Source: Streptococcus lactarius (lineage in GTDB: Bacteria > Bacillota > Bacilli > Lactobacillales > Streptococcaceae). From it: 64,000 nt of DNA. Below are positions 1-9,738 of this stretch, one piece after another (the first letter of the stretch is position 1; each line of letters begins with the position of its first letter). The position numbers and the translations under genes are program-made. The notes below the pieces were generated by a model, which made no database searches, was not told where the DNA came from, and worked only from the letters and a program-made list of their open reading frames with translations. The stretch lies in contig NZ_MRXX01000001.1 of NCBI RefSeq assembly GCF_016642265.1, positions 39,574 through 103,573 of the forward strand, written 5' to 3'.

Positions 1-42
1 AATCGAATTCTAACGAATTACCGATTTATGTCCCACTCTCAG
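1..42. repeat. edge copy of a dispersed intergenic repeat
   Basis: Read on the minus strand, these bases repeat the core seen at about 25487-25526: a GAGAGTG start, then AATCGGTAATTCGTTAGAAT and CGATT, with a few changes between the copies. The two copies lie in opposite orientation. Only one end of this copy is inside the window. It lies just after pyrE, so it may sit at the end of that transcript. Confidence 0.7.
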
Positions 43-47
43 TTATA

Positions 48-680
48 TTATTTGTCTTGCCAAGTTTCTTGGTTTTCTTTGAAACGGTGCAACAACTCTA
101 ATCCTTCAGAGGTAATGTAGCCCTGTTCTTCTGCCAAGTGGATCAATTCTGTGTAGTTTGACAAGGTTTCGAGTTGAACGCCAGCTTCCGCAAATTTCTT
201 ATCAGCTTTCTCCAATTGGTAAGTAAAGATCGCTACCACACCAAGGACGTCTGCTCCTTCACGTTTTGCAGCTGCAACAGCATCCAAGACAGATCCACCA
301 GTAGAAATCAAATCTTCAACCACCACCATCTTTTGACCTTGTGGTACACGGCCTTCGATTTGGTTTCCAGCGCCATGATCTTTTGGTTTGCTACGGATGT
401 AGGCAAATGGCAGATTCATCTTATCTGCAATAATGGCTCCATGAGGAATCCCCGCAGTTGCTGTCCCCGCAATCACTTCGACTTCAGGGAAAGCTTCCTT
501 GATTTTATCCACGAATCCATTCTCAATCAAGGTACGAGTTTCTGGATAAGCAAGGGTCACGCGGTTATCCGTATAAATAGGGGACTTGATTCCAGAAGCC
601 CAAGTAAAAGGTTCTTCTGGTTTCAAATAAACGGCTTCAATTTTTAAAAGATGGTTGGCAATATCTTTAGCTAATGACAT
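48..680 (-). CDS. pyrE: orotate phosphoribosyltransferase
   Basis: PyrE joins orotate to PRPP to give OMP, the fifth step of UMP synthesis, in the cytoplasm. The 210-residue protein has the family length. It carries the PRPP-binding signature [12 protein letters not shown] near residues 119-130 and an [12 protein letters not shown] segment near 71-82. A strong AAAAAGGAG ribosome site precedes the ATG. It is the last gene of the minus-strand order pyrK, pyrDB, pyrF, pyrE, about 145 bp after pyrF. Nothing odd is seen in the protein. Confidence 0.97.
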   Translation of the reverse strand: MSLAKDIANHLLKIEAVYLKPEEPFTWASGIKSPIYTDNRVTLAYPETRTLIENGFVDKIKEAFPEVEVIAGTATAGIPHGAIIADKMNLPFAYIRSKPKDHGAGNQIEGRVPQGQKMVVVEDLISTGGSVLDAVAAAKREGADVLGVVAIFTYQLEKADKKFAEAGVQLETLSNYTELIHLAEEQGYITSEGLELLHRFKENQETWQDK

Positions 681-824
681 GATAACTCCTTTTTACGATT
701 TTAATCATATACGAATTAAATCCAAAATAGATTTAAAGAATAAACTTTACAGGTTAGTGAGTAAGTTAGGGAAGGTCCTATCGGACTTCCCGTAGAGCTA
801 CAAAAGTTTCACTTTTAGTAGCTC

Positions 825-1517
825 TTACGCATTCCACTGTCTCTTAATTTCATGGTAAGCGTCCCATGGGTTTTCTGCTTGAATAATTGGGCGTCCAACA
901 ACAATATAGTCCGATCCAATTTTATGGGCTTCTTGTGGTGTCATAACCCGTTTTTGGTCGCCGATTTCAGCTCCTGCAGGACGAATCCCTGGTGTCACAC
1001 ATACAAAATCTGATGAAGTAGCATCTTTGATCAAGGCTACTTCATGGGCTGAACAGACCACGCCGTCCAAGCCAGCTTCTTGGGCCTTGCGAGCATAATT
1101 AACGACTGATTCTTGGACCGTTGTTTGGATGTTTTGGCAATCACGCATGTCTTCTTCACTGGTCGAAGTTAACTGGGTTACGGCTACCAACTTAGCTCCT
1201 TCACCAAGAGCTGCTTTGGCTTCGCGCATCATCTCTACACCACCAGCTGCGTGAACCGTCACCATATCTACTCCGAAGGTCCCCAGTACGGACATGGCTG
1301 ATTTAACTGTATTAGGGATATCATGCAATTTTAAATCAAGGAAAATACTGTGTCCAAGCCCTTTGAGGTAATGTACAATTTCAGGACCAACTGCATAGAA
1401 AAATTCCATTCCAATTTTTACAAACAGTTTTTCATCTTCTGGAAAATGCTCTAAAAAGTTTTTGACATCCTCGAAAGCTGGGAAGTCAAGGGCGATAATA
1501 GGACGTTCTTCACGCAT
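825..1517 (-). CDS. pyrF: orotidine 5'-phosphate decarboxylase
   Basis: PyrF decarboxylates OMP to UMP, the last step of the pathway. The 230-residue protein shows the catalytic core [12 protein letters not shown] (Lys and two Asp residues near 60-71) and the phosphate-binding end VTPGIRPAG followed by DYIVVGRPI, typical of short bacterial PyrF. The start has an AAAAAGGAG ribosome site. A PyrR-type attenuator lies between pyrDB and this gene, so pyrF and pyrE can be controlled separately from pyrK and pyrDB. Confidence 0.97.
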   Translation of the reverse strand: MREERPIIALDFPAFEDVKNFLEHFPEDEKLFVKIGMEFFYAVGPEIVHYLKGLGHSIFLDLKLHDIPNTVKSAMSVLGTFGVDMVTVHAAGGVEMMREAKAALGEGAKLVAVTQLTSTSEEDMRDCQNIQTTVQESVVNYARKAQEAGLDGVVCSAHEVALIKDATSSDFVCVTPGIRPAGAEIGDQKRVMTPQEAHKIGSDYIVVGRPIIQAENPWDAYHEIKRQWNA

Positions 1518-1553
1518 GGATTACTCCTTTTTAAGATTGATCATTTTGTCTAC

Positions 1554-1652
1554 AAAAAAACCTTGCCGAGGCAAGGTTACACGAAAATTTGGTAGGAACA
1601 ACTACCATGATTCACCGTCTAACCTTAGCTGCCTCTCTGGACTGCTTTAAAG
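1554..1652 (-). promoter_or_regulatory. PyrR-binding attenuator upstream of pyrF
   Basis: On the minus strand the leader contains CAGTCCAGAGAGGCAGCTAA, which matches the PyrR RNA target (TCCAGAGAGGCT...AAGG), flanked by complementary CCTTTAAA and AAGG arms. Downstream, AACCTTGCCTCGGCAAGGTT followed by seven T is an intrinsic terminator. In the known mechanism PyrR with UMP or UTP favours the terminator. pyrR itself is not in this window. Confidence 0.9.
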
Positions 1653-1695
1653 GTTTTTATTTATTGTAGTACGATATGGGGGAAAAGTCAAGGAT

Positions 1696-2643
<948 letters not shown>

Positions 2644-3450
2644 CTACATCACAATCGTACCGGTTTCAAAGACCGGCCCGTCTTCACACACGCGCTTATT
2701 GGCTGCTTGGCTTGCATTTTCCAGATGAACCACACAGGCATAGCAAGCCCCCATCCCACAAGCCATGCGGGACTCCATAGAAATGTAGGCGCGGGGATGG
2801 TCATAGAACTTGCTGTTGACGTATTTGAGCATGCCGGGAGCCCCACAAGAATAGATGGCATCAAACTCCTGATCCATCTGGTCAACGATAGTGGAGACAT
2901 ATCCCTTTGTGCCATAAGATCCATCGTCGGTTGTAATAGTTACTAGACCATACTGCTTCAATTCTTCCTCAAGGATAACTGCTTCTTTATTTGCAAATCC
3001 CAGGACAGAATGGACTTCTACTCCTTGCTCATGTAGTTGTTTAGCCACTTGGACCAAGGGAGGCACTCCAATCCCGCCACCGATGATCAAAGCACGCGCC
3101 CCTTGGCCAAGATCTTTTAGGTCAAAGCCATTTCCTTGCGGGCCCATGACACTGAGAAAGCTACCGACAGGCAAGTGAGAAAAGATGGCCGTTCCGCCTC
3201 CTTCTACCCGATAGATGAGGCGACAGGTCTGGCTGTCTAGATCAATCTCTGAGATAGAAATGGGACGACGAAGGAGCTTGGAGTCATCCGGTACACGGAT
3301 ATGGAGAAACTGCCCCGGCAACATCTGCTCCACCATTTCCCCCTTCAAGACCATTGAAAAAATTCGTGGCGCAATCTCTTCTTGAGCGATTAGCTCCATG
3401 TCTTCCATCATGATTTTTCCAAACCGTTTCTTACAGCTGTCACTGACCAT
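2644..3450 (-). CDS. pyrK: dihydroorotate dehydrogenase B, electron-transfer subunit
   Basis: PyrK carries FAD and a 2Fe-2S cluster and links PyrDB to NAD. The 268-residue protein has the FAD motif RRPISIS near residues 81-87, the nucleotide-binding IIGGGIGVPPL segment near 141-151, and a C-terminal cysteine cluster (CGMGACYACV, then a later Cys) for the iron-sulfur centre. The chosen ATG follows GAGGAAACCA. An internal Met-Met near residues 14-15 is an alternative that would match shorter family members. It is the first gene after a PyrR-type attenuator. Confidence 0.95.
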   Translation of the reverse strand: MVSDSCKKRFGKIMMEDMELIAQEEIAPRIFSMVLKGEMVEQMLPGQFLHIRVPDDSKLLRRPISISEIDLDSQTCRLIYRVEGGGTAIFSHLPVGSFLSVMGPQGNGFDLKDLGQGARALIIGGGIGVPPLVQVAKQLHEQGVEVHSVLGFANKEAVILEEELKQYGLVTITTDDGSYGTKGYVSTIVDQMDQEFDAIYSCGAPGMLKYVNSKFYDHPRAYISMESRMACGMGACYACVVHLENASQAANKRVCEDGPVFETGTIVM

Positions 3451-3474
3451 TGGTTTCCTCTTCTTTCTTTCAGC

Positions 3475-3582
3475 AAAAAAGACCTCGCAAAGGCAAGGTC
3501 CTACAATTGACCAGCTAGACTCGGTCCGCTGATCTTTTTTCTGTCTTTCCTTGCAGGCCTCTCTGGACCTCTTAAAGGTTAA
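3475..3582 (-). promoter_or_regulatory. PyrR-binding attenuator upstream of pyrK
   Basis: On the minus strand, GGTCCAGAGAGGCCTGCAAG fits the PyrR RNA target. AGGACCTTGCCTTTGCGAGG followed by TCTTTTTT forms an intrinsic terminator just before pyrK. It has the same design as the pyrF leader at 1554-1652, so the four pyr genes carry two attenuators. Confidence 0.9.
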
Positions 3583-3635
3583 ATTTTTCTCATTATATCG
3601 TGCTCCTTCTCGCTTGTCAAGTAGAAATCGGTGAT

Positions 3636-5111
3636 TTAAGAAGCTTTCTTGGGATCAAAATCTTCTGGAATCGGTTTGATGTATTGCATGGCGATTCGGT
3701 TCTCGGGCTTACGATCGACTAGATAAAGAACCAGTAAAAAAATCCATTCCAAAGGTTTCATCAGGTAGTAGATCAAATCCATGGCCCATTTCTTCTTGAT
3801 ATGTTTGGCAAAAGGATAGCCGTAGCGGTCATAATTGCGTCGTAAGAAGCGATGGAAACGTGGTGTCTTTTCTTCCAGTAGCTGCTCAAAAGCATTAGCA
3901 ATACAGAGCTGGCGATTGACAACGACTGGATAGCCGTGCCGGACGCCCATCCGCTGGGGTTTAACAACTCTTTTATGGCCACCAGCCGCAACGGTACAGA
4001 GATAGTGCTCATCAATGATGAGATTCTGAGGAGGGATTTTTTGTGAGAGAGTCCAATCAGCTGTATTGGTCCAGGCCTTGATCATGGAATCTGGTTGTTG
4101 GCCAAAGAGCATGAGAACCAAGACAATTAAGGCTAACGTCGGAAGGGCAAGTAAAGCCGCTATCCACGGCCAATTACGCGATTTGTTTAAGAACTCTTGG
4201 CATCGTTGAACCAGACGATTTTCATACCTTATCTTCGATCGATTCTCTTGCCACTCTCTGATTCGAATGTCTAAAAGATTCAAGGAATAAAAGACCAAAA
4301 ACAGGGTATGGAGACTGACTAGTTGCAATTGAAAGTCAAAAACGGCTAAGAGAACCAGCCCTCCTAGAATCCCACTGATACAAAAGACATTAACCAGAGG
4401 GGATAGGGAATTGGCATCCCGGTAGGAATAGATGATCAAGGCAAGCAAGGTGAGAGCTGCAAGGGTGAAGAAGGTTGGATAAGCACCTGACCAGATCAAG
4501 ACGTGCTTCTGCGAATTAATCAAGCGTTCATTCCAGTCATAAAAGGTCATATCTTTCACGATGAAAATGATCACTGCTTCAAAGAAAGATCCAAAGAGTC
4601 CCAACCAAAGAAGTGCTGTATATTTTTGATTTTTCTTTTTAGCAGGGGCTAACGATTCCTCATTTTGAGTTTCTTTCTTTACGTCTACCTTAGTATCTAG
4701 GAGGTCATTGCTACTATCCTGATCCTCTGTCTGCCCTCCATCTAGCACTTCTATTGACTCTTCTCTATTTTCAAATAGGTCCAGGTCTTTTTTTGCTTCT
4801 TCCTCAGCTTCCTTTAGTCGGAGATGAGACCAACGACGAATCGCGTACATTAAGACGAAAATATTAGGAACAAGAATCGCCGTAATAAAACCATACGGCA
4901 GCAATTGGACACTATAGGCAAATAAGGCCAGAATCGATTGGAAAAATCCCATTTCAGGAAAGAGAAACAGAATATTTGGCAGTACAAAAAAGAGGTAAAG
5001 GCCACATAAGATCAAAACATTGGTCATAAAATTCAGTACCAACAAGGCAAATGTAAATTGTGTTTCCAATTCTTTATCCCATTTTCGATACCAGGATGCT
5101 AATTTCTTCAT
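3636..5111 (-). CDS. multi-spanning membrane protein of unknown function
   Basis: I do not recognise a family. The protein has about 491 residues. It shows two hydrophobic segments near the start (ALLVLNFMTNVLILCGLYLF, then a second near 70-105), a charged cytosolic stretch rich in Glu, Asp and Lys near 110-165, then further hydrophobic segments (LLWLGLFGSFFEAVIIF, FFTLAALTLLALIIY, ILGGLVLLAVF, LLALPTLALIVLVLML). A soluble C-terminal part contains HLCTVAAGGHKRVVKP-like residues. The ATG at 5111 follows GGAGAA and is preferred over an upstream in-frame ATG at 5138. It stands alone between the pyr genes and a LysR gene. Confidence 0.75.
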   Translation of the reverse strand: MKKLASWYRKWDKELETQFTFALLVLNFMTNVLILCGLYLFFVLPNILFLFPEMGFFQSILALFAYSVQLLPYGFITAILVPNIFVLMYAIRRWSHLRLKEAEEEAKKDLDLFENREESIEVLDGGQTEDQDSSNDLLDTKVDVKKETQNEESLAPAKKKNQKYTALLWLGLFGSFFEAVIIFIVKDMTFYDWNERLINSQKHVLIWSGAYPTFFTLAALTLLALIIYSYRDANSLSPLVNVFCISGILGGLVLLAVFDFQLQLVSLHTLFLVFYSLNLLDIRIREWQENRSKIRYENRLVQRCQEFLNKSRNWPWIAALLALPTLALIVLVLMLFGQQPDSMIKAWTNTADWTLSQKIPPQNLIIDEHYLCTVAAGGHKRVVKPQRMGVRHGYPVVVNRQLCIANAFEQLLEEKTPRFHRFLRRNYDRYGYPFAKHIKKKWAMDLIYYLMKPLEWIFLLVLYLVDRKPENRIAMQYIKPIPEDFDPKKAS

Positions 5112-5328
5112 AACTGATTCTCCATTGTTTTTTTCCATTTTAGCAGGCTGCTTTCACCTTAGGCAACTCTTAGCCCTACCTTCTAGCCAAAATCGGTCTC
5201 TAGATGGAGATCTTTGGACCAGCCCTCATTTTTTCTAAATCTATGATTCAGCTGACCTAATCCCTTGAGCAATTCTCTCCAACAATCCTTGGAGTGACCA
5301 CATTATTCGGGAAAAACGTGTCTTTTTA

Positions 5329-5337
5329 TGTTAAAAT
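5329..5337 (+). promoter_or_regulatory. extended -10 promoter of the LysR gene
   Basis: TG at 5329-5330, one base, then TAAAAT at 5332-5337 forms an extended -10 element. The expected transcription start, about 7 bases downstream, coincides with the ATG at 5344, and there is no Shine-Dalgarno sequence. This suggests a leaderless mRNA. Confidence 0.6.
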
Positions 5338-5343
5338 AAAAGC

Positions 5344-6252
5344 ATGAGAATACAACAATTACAATACATTATCAAAATCGTCGAAACTGGCTCTATGAAT
5401 GAAGCCGCAAAACAACTCTTTATCACGCAACCCAGTCTTTCAAATGCTGTCAAGGACTTGGAAAGTGAGATGGGAATTGAAATCTTTATCCGAAATCCTA
5501 AAGGGATCACTTTGACCCGTGATGGAATGGAGTTTCTCTCTTATGCCCGCCAGGTGGTGGAGCAAATCGACCTCTTGTCCGAGCGCTATAAAAATCCTGT
5601 GGGCTCTCGTGAACTCTTCAGCGTTTCTTCACAGCACTACGCCTTCGTGGTCGAGGCCTTCGTTTCTCTCCTCAAGAAAAGCGATATGGAAAAATACGAA
5701 CTCTTCCTAAGGGAGACGCGGACTTGGGAGATCATTGATGACGTCAAGAATTTCCGAAGCGAGGTTGGCGTGCTCTTTTTGAATAGCTACAACCGAGATG
5801 TCCTCTCTAAGATGCTGGATGATAATCACTTGATTGCTACCCACCTCTTTACAGCGCAGCCCCATATCTTTGTCAGCAAGACCAATCCCCTTGCTAAGAA
5901 GGAGATTGTCCACCTGTCTGATCTGGAAGATTTTCCTTATCTCAGCTATGACCAAGGGACCCACAACTCCTTCTACTTCTCAGAAGAGATCCTCTCTCAA
6001 GAGCATCATAAGAAATCCATCGTCGTGAGTGACCGGGCTACCCTCTTTAATCTTTTGATTGGTCTGGATGGCTACACCATTGCGACCGGGATTCTCAATA
6101 GCAATCTCAACGGAGATAACATCGTTTCTATTCCCCTTGATATCGAAGACCCGATCGAGCTGGTCTATATCAAACATGAAAAAACAGCCCTCTCAAAAAT
6201 GGGAGAAAAATTCATCGAGTACTTGCTTGAGGAAGTGAAGTTTGATAAGTAA
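5344..6252 (+). CDS. cpsY: LysR-family regulator, CpsY/MtaR-like
   Basis: This is a 302-residue LysR-type regulator. The N-terminal winged helix-turn-helix (about residues 1-60) has the signature GSMNEAAKQLFITQPSLSNA. The rest is the effector-binding domain. The whole sequence closely resembles the streptococcal CpsY/MtaR/MetR group, which controls methionine and cysteine uptake and surface-related genes. That assignment is from memory of the family. The gene stands alone, has no ribosome site and appears leaderless. It ends at a terminator shared with the convergent sirtuin gene. Confidence 0.85.
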   Translation: MRIQQLQYIIKIVETGSMNEAAKQLFITQPSLSNAVKDLESEMGIEIFIRNPKGITLTRDGMEFLSYARQVVEQIDLLSERYKNPVGSRELFSVSSQHYAFVVEAFVSLLKKSDMEKYELFLRETRTWEIIDDVKNFRSEVGVLFLNSYNRDVLSKMLDDNHLIATHLFTAQPHIFVSKTNPLAKKEIVHLSDLEDFPYLSYDQGTHNSFYFSEEILSQEHHKKSIVVSDRATLFNLLIGLDGYTIATGILNSNLNGDNIVSIPLDIEDPIELVYIKHEKTALSKMGEKFIEYLLEEVKFDK

Positions 6253-6289
6253 AAAAATATCTGAGTGCTCAGGTTCACTCAGATATTTT
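6253..6289. terminator. bidirectional terminator between the LysR and sirtuin genes
   Basis: AAAAATATCTGAGTG and CACTCAGATATTTTT form a long inverted repeat around a short loop, with A-rich and T-rich flanks. It can end both convergent transcripts. Confidence 0.85.
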
Positions 6290-7020
6290 TATTGTCTTAA
6301 TTGTGAAAATACTTCCCCAATTTTCCCTTCAATAACCAAATCAGCTTGTTTGTCCTGAGGGATACTGGTCTTATTGATGACAACCAGCTTCTTCCCTTGG
6401 AAATACTGGATCAAGCTGGCTGCTGGGTAGACCACAAGGGAGGTCCCACCGATAATGAGAAGATCGGTTGCCTGTATGGCTTGGGCCGCTTGGCTAAAGA
6501 CCTCCATATCGAGAGGCTCCTCGTAAAGAGTCACATCTGGTTTGACCACCTTACCACAGTCCAAACAGTGTGGAACCGGGCCTTCCAAAGCTAGAAAGGC
6601 CTCTAAATCATAAAATCGCTGACAACCCGTACAGTAATTACGATCGGCACTACCATGGAGCTTCAAGACCTTTTTAGAGCCGGCCATTTCATGGAGACTA
6701 TCGATATTTTGTGTCACAACTGCCTTGAGCTTACCAGTTTCTTCAAGACGAGCCAAATAGCGATGGGCTGCATTGGGCTTGGCATCGGGATAGAGCAGGT
6801 ATTTCTTATAGAAGTCGAAAAAGTCCTCTGGGTAGCGCTCGAACATGGTATGAGAAACCAATTGCTCGGCTGTCAAATGACGCCCTACCTGAACGCTATA
6901 GACTCCGTCTGAGCTCCGAAAGTCCGGAATATTCGACTCCGTAGAGACGCCGGCACCCCCGAAAAAGACGATGCTTTGACTCTGATCAATCATCTCTTGT
7001 AGTTGAGCAATCTTATCCAT
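6289..7020 (-). CDS. Sir2-family NAD-dependent protein deacylase
   Basis: A sirtuin removes acyl groups from lysines, using NAD and releasing nicotinamide. The 243-residue protein has the NAD-binding GGAGVSTESNIPDFRS near residues 21-36, TQNIDSLH near 103-110, the catalytic His in LKLHG near 118-122, and two zinc pairs CTGC and CLDC. These are the full family signatures at normal bacterial length. It directly abuts the upstream gene (TAG then ATG) and is the last gene of the salvage operon, so NAD-linked sensing may be tied to nucleoside use. That link is inference. Confidence 0.92.
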   Translation of the reverse strand: MDKIAQLQEMIDQSQSIVFFGGAGVSTESNIPDFRSSDGVYSVQVGRHLTAEQLVSHTMFERYPEDFFDFYKKYLLYPDAKPNAAHRYLARLEETGKLKAVVTQNIDSLHEMAGSKKVLKLHGSADRNYCTGCQRFYDLEAFLALEGPVPHCLDCGKVVKPDVTLYEEPLDMEVFSQAAQAIQATDLLIIGGTSLVVYPAASLIQYFQGKKLVVINKTSIPQDKQADLVIEGKIGEVFSQLRQ

Positions 7021-7788
7021 CTACTTCTCCTTTAGTAGCTCTTCCATCACAGCATTGGCCTGATCAAAATAAAAGTGAGCTTGATCATAATGGATGCCTG
7101 TGTATCTTGCAAGGTCAATCAAATTCTTCAAAAAATCCTGAGAAGAGAAACCGGTTGAACGATGAAGCTCTTCCTCATCAAAGGGTTTGATCAAGTGGGC
7201 CAAGGGATTGCGAACGGATCTTTCTAGCTCCCGTAATTGCTGAGACGCAAGTTTGACGAGATCCGGCAAGTCCAAGAGTAAGATCAACTCCGTCAAACTG
7301 GATGAATTGACGACACTTTCACTATGAAATTCTTGCAAGATAGGATTGTCAGACGCATGCAAGTCCTCAAACTTCCAGCGATCATAACTGGATTCTTTGG
7401 AGTTATGGATATAGTTGGTAATATCAGGGATTTTCAACTGAATCAACCGCATAAAAATCCGATAGATGGCTGGGCTAACAGCACGAACAAAGTCGATAAT
7501 CTGTTCATTTCTCAACTTCGCCTCTAAGTCATAAAGGTAATTGGCCAACTGTTCATCTTCAGGATTTTCATGCCAAAAAAGCGGAAAACCAGTCGCTTCT
7601 AAGACTTCTGTTTTCAACTGTTGATTCATGACAGGTTGGATATTGAGCTCACGACGTTCTACCATCACCTGCAATAAACTCACCAGCAAATCCGGCACAT
7701 TCCCTTTTTGCTGAAGGGAGCGAAGGGCACGGCTATAGTGATAATGATGAAGATCGTAGAGCCATTCATCATGAAGGTATTCTGCCAT
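7021..7788 (-). CDS. conserved protein of unknown function in the salvage operon
   Basis: I do not recognise a domain in this 255-residue soluble protein. It is predicted mostly helical, with no signal peptide or membrane segment. It begins [20 protein letters not shown] and has many acidic and leucine-rich helices. Its ATG overlaps the deoD stop (TAATG), and its own stop touches the sirtuin ATG, so it is translationally coupled to both. The same position next to deoD is, as I recall, conserved in pneumococci. A role in nucleoside or NAD metabolism is only inferred from context. Confidence 0.8.
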   Translation of the reverse strand: MAEYLHDEWLYDLHHYHYSRALRSLQQKGNVPDLLVSLLQVMVERRELNIQPVMNQQLKTEVLEATGFPLFWHENPEDEQLANYLYDLEAKLRNEQIIDFVRAVSPAIYRIFMRLIQLKIPDITNYIHNSKESSYDRWKFEDLHASDNPILQEFHSESVVNSSSLTELILLLDLPDLVKLASQQLRELERSVRNPLAHLIKPFDEEELHRSTGFSSQDFLKNLIDLARYTGIHYDQAHFYFDQANAVMEELLKEK

Positions 7789-8498
7789 TAGTCTGCAATC
7801 AAGGTTTCTAGACCAACCTTCATCATATCTGTAAAGGTTGTTTGGCGTTCTTCAGCTGTAGTGTCCTCTTCAGGGTTGACCAAGCTGTCTGAAATGGTCA
7901 TAATGGCAAGGGCATCCACATGGTGTTGGGCAGCAAGATAGTAAAGAGCCGCTGCTTCCATTTCTACAGCTTTCACACCCCATTTACCAAGCTCAATGTT
8001 CTTTTCACCATAATTTGAATAGAAGACGTCTGATGACAAGACATTTCCGACGTGAGTAGTCATACCGAGGTCTTTGGCAATGTGGTAAGCCTTGTCTAAA
8101 AGATCAAAGCTAGCGATTTGAGGGAAATCAAATTGAGGCCAGTCATTGCGAATGATGTTGGAGTTGGTTGCGGCAGCTTGTGCCAAGACCAATTCACGGA
8201 CGTGAACATCCTCATTCAAAGAACCAGCTGTTCCCACACGGATCAATTTCTTCACTCGGTAATCTACGATCAACTCACGCGCATAAATAGAGATCGATGG
8301 CATCCCCATCCCAGTTCCCATGACAGAAACACGGTGACCCTTGTAAGTCCCTGTGTAACCAAACATGTTCCGGACTTCGTTAAAGCATACAGCATCTTCA
8401 AGAAAATTCTCAGCGATAAACTTCGCACGAAGAGGGTCCCCAGGAAGAAGAATTTTATCAGCAATTTCACCCTGCTTAGCAGCAATATGGATAGACAT
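7788..8498 (-). CDS. deoD: purine nucleoside phosphorylase, DeoD type
   Basis: DeoD splits purine ribonucleosides and deoxynucleosides with phosphate, giving the base and (deoxy)ribose 1-phosphate. The 236-residue length and motifs are those of the hexameric family: [14 protein letters not shown] near residue 17, [27 protein letters not shown], the nucleoside-binding [11 protein letters not shown] near 178-188, and TISDSLV with the catalytic Asp. The ribosome site is weak. A 0.5 kb block of repeated hairpins precedes the gene. DeoB and PunA from the same operon act on the same sugar phosphates. Confidence 0.96.
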   Translation of the reverse strand: MSIHIAAKQGEIADKILLPGDPLRAKFIAENFLEDAVCFNEVRNMFGYTGTYKGHRVSVMGTGMGMPSISIYARELIVDYRVKKLIRVGTAGSLNEDVHVRELVLAQAAATNSNIIRNDWPQFDFPQIASFDLLDKAYHIAKDLGMTTHVGNVLSSDVFYSNYGEKNIELGKWGVKAVEMEAAALYYLAAQHHVDALAIMTISDSLVNPEEDTTAEERQTTFTDMMKVGLETLIAD

Positions 8499-8520
8499 AG
8501 TTTATGATACAAAGAGCGAC

Positions 8521-9024
8521 CAGAAAGCGAATGAAAATTAGGAATCTGACGAGAAATCCTGATTTCTCAGTCAGATTATCTATTTTCCGAGCTTTCCGCT
8601 CGTGTTCAAATCAGAACACACGCTCTTACCTTTCTTTTTTAGTAATAGAACAGGCGACAGAGAACAAAGTAAAAATAGAAAATCCGACAAAGATGCCCTG
8701 CATCTAGGAGGATTTATCTTTTTTACACAGTTCTCCGCCCATATTCAGTTCAGCGAATACGGTAAACCCATCCTTTCTTGTTTGATTGAGTAATTAGAAA
8801 AGCTTTCCGCTCGTGTTCAAATCTGAACACATGCTCTACCTTTCTATAAGATACCAAGCCCGTAAAAAGCAAAGTGAAAATAGGGGATTGTCGCAGCAAG
8901 TACTGGACTTGCAAGACAATCGATCTTTTTCACACAGCTTTTAGGGCGGGGTCAATTAAATATCGTTTTGAAAGTCATGGATAGCCCGGGTTCAATTCAA
9001 ACCCGAACTGCCCTTCCTTTCTTG
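8521..9024 (-). repeat. stack of repeated two-hairpin units upstream of deoD
   Basis: This 0.5 kb gap has no credible gene. On the minus strand it reads as repeats of one design. An AGAAAGG motif is followed by a short hairpin (8984-9012, 8813-8830, about 8737-8770, 8602-8619). Then, in the larger units, come CTGTGTGAAAAAGAT, a 35-36 base hairpin (8886-8921, 8680-8715, 8543-8577) and a TATTTTCACTTTG-like tail. The three large hairpins differ in sequence but keep stem pairing and length. This suggests selection on RNA structure. I do not recognise the family. Confidence 0.7.
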
Positions 9025-9027
9025 TTT

Positions 9028-9738
9028 TTAGTTTGTTAATGAATCCAAAAATGCGTACAATTTTGCATTCATTTCTTGGTAATCGTAAGCACGAATAGCT
9101 TCAGGTTTTTCGACAAATGGCAATTGTTGACTTTGTCCTTCCAAGACATCTTCACCGTCTGCAGCAATCAAGAGATTGACTGCACCTGAATCAAATTCCA
9201 AGTGAGCTTGGAAGGCATAGTGTTTAGGACTGAAGCGAATAATCTGACGTGGGCAACCTTGACTGGTCGCAAGGACAACAGCATCATTCGTCAATCCCGG
9301 CATATCCCCATGCCAGTGTCCTGAATCAAAGCTTGAACCAAACAAGCCGACATGCGGATCTGCCAATCCTTCAGGCGTTAAATCCACAGGATACACCCCA
9401 ATCTCCCGCTCTGGGCTATGCTCATACTCTGCGCCATAAGCAACGGACATGAGCTGAGCACCCAGACAGACTCCAACGATGTAGCGATCCGCCTTCATGG
9501 CTTTTTGAATCAATTCAATCTCAGCTTGCGGATCATAGTAAGGAAAGGTTGCGCGATCCTCATCAGGCGATTGCGGTCCTCCCATAACAATCAAAAAATC
9601 AATCTCATCCACTGTCTCAGGTAGCGCTTCTCGCTCGTAGACCTTGGTCATGGTCACCTGATGACCACGCTCCTGCGCCCACTTGAGATAAGCACCTGGT
9701 ACTTCAAAAGTTTCGTGCAAGACAAAATGTACTCTCAT
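9028..9738 (-). CDS. class I glutamine amidotransferase-like protein
   Basis: The 236-residue protein has the GATase1 fold signature. The nucleophile elbow GVCLGAQLMS has its Cys near residue 94, and a late His follows in HLEFDSG with a Glu nearby, as in the stand-alone GMP synthase-like amidotransferases. The partner and substrate are unknown. It overlaps the ClC gene end by 4 bp (ATGA), so translation is coupled. It sits inside the purine salvage operon, which fits a role in nucleotide or amide metabolism, but that is inference. Confidence 0.85.
   Translation of the reverse strand: MRVHFVLHETFEVPGAYLKWAQERGHQVTMTKVYEREALPETVDEIDFLIVMGGPQSPDEDRATFPYYDPQAEIELIQKAMKADRYIVGVCLGAQLMSVAYGAEYEHSPEREIGVYPVDLTPEGLADPHVGLFGSSFDSGHWHGDMPGLTNDAVVLATSQGCPRQIIRFSPKHYAFQAHLEFDSGAVNLLIAADGEDVLEGQSQQLPFVEKPEAIRAYDYQEMNAKLYAFLDSLTN

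Noticed and set aside
3636..5111. The 491-residue membrane protein as a transporter.
   Set aside because: The membrane segments are clear but no transporter motif was recognised.
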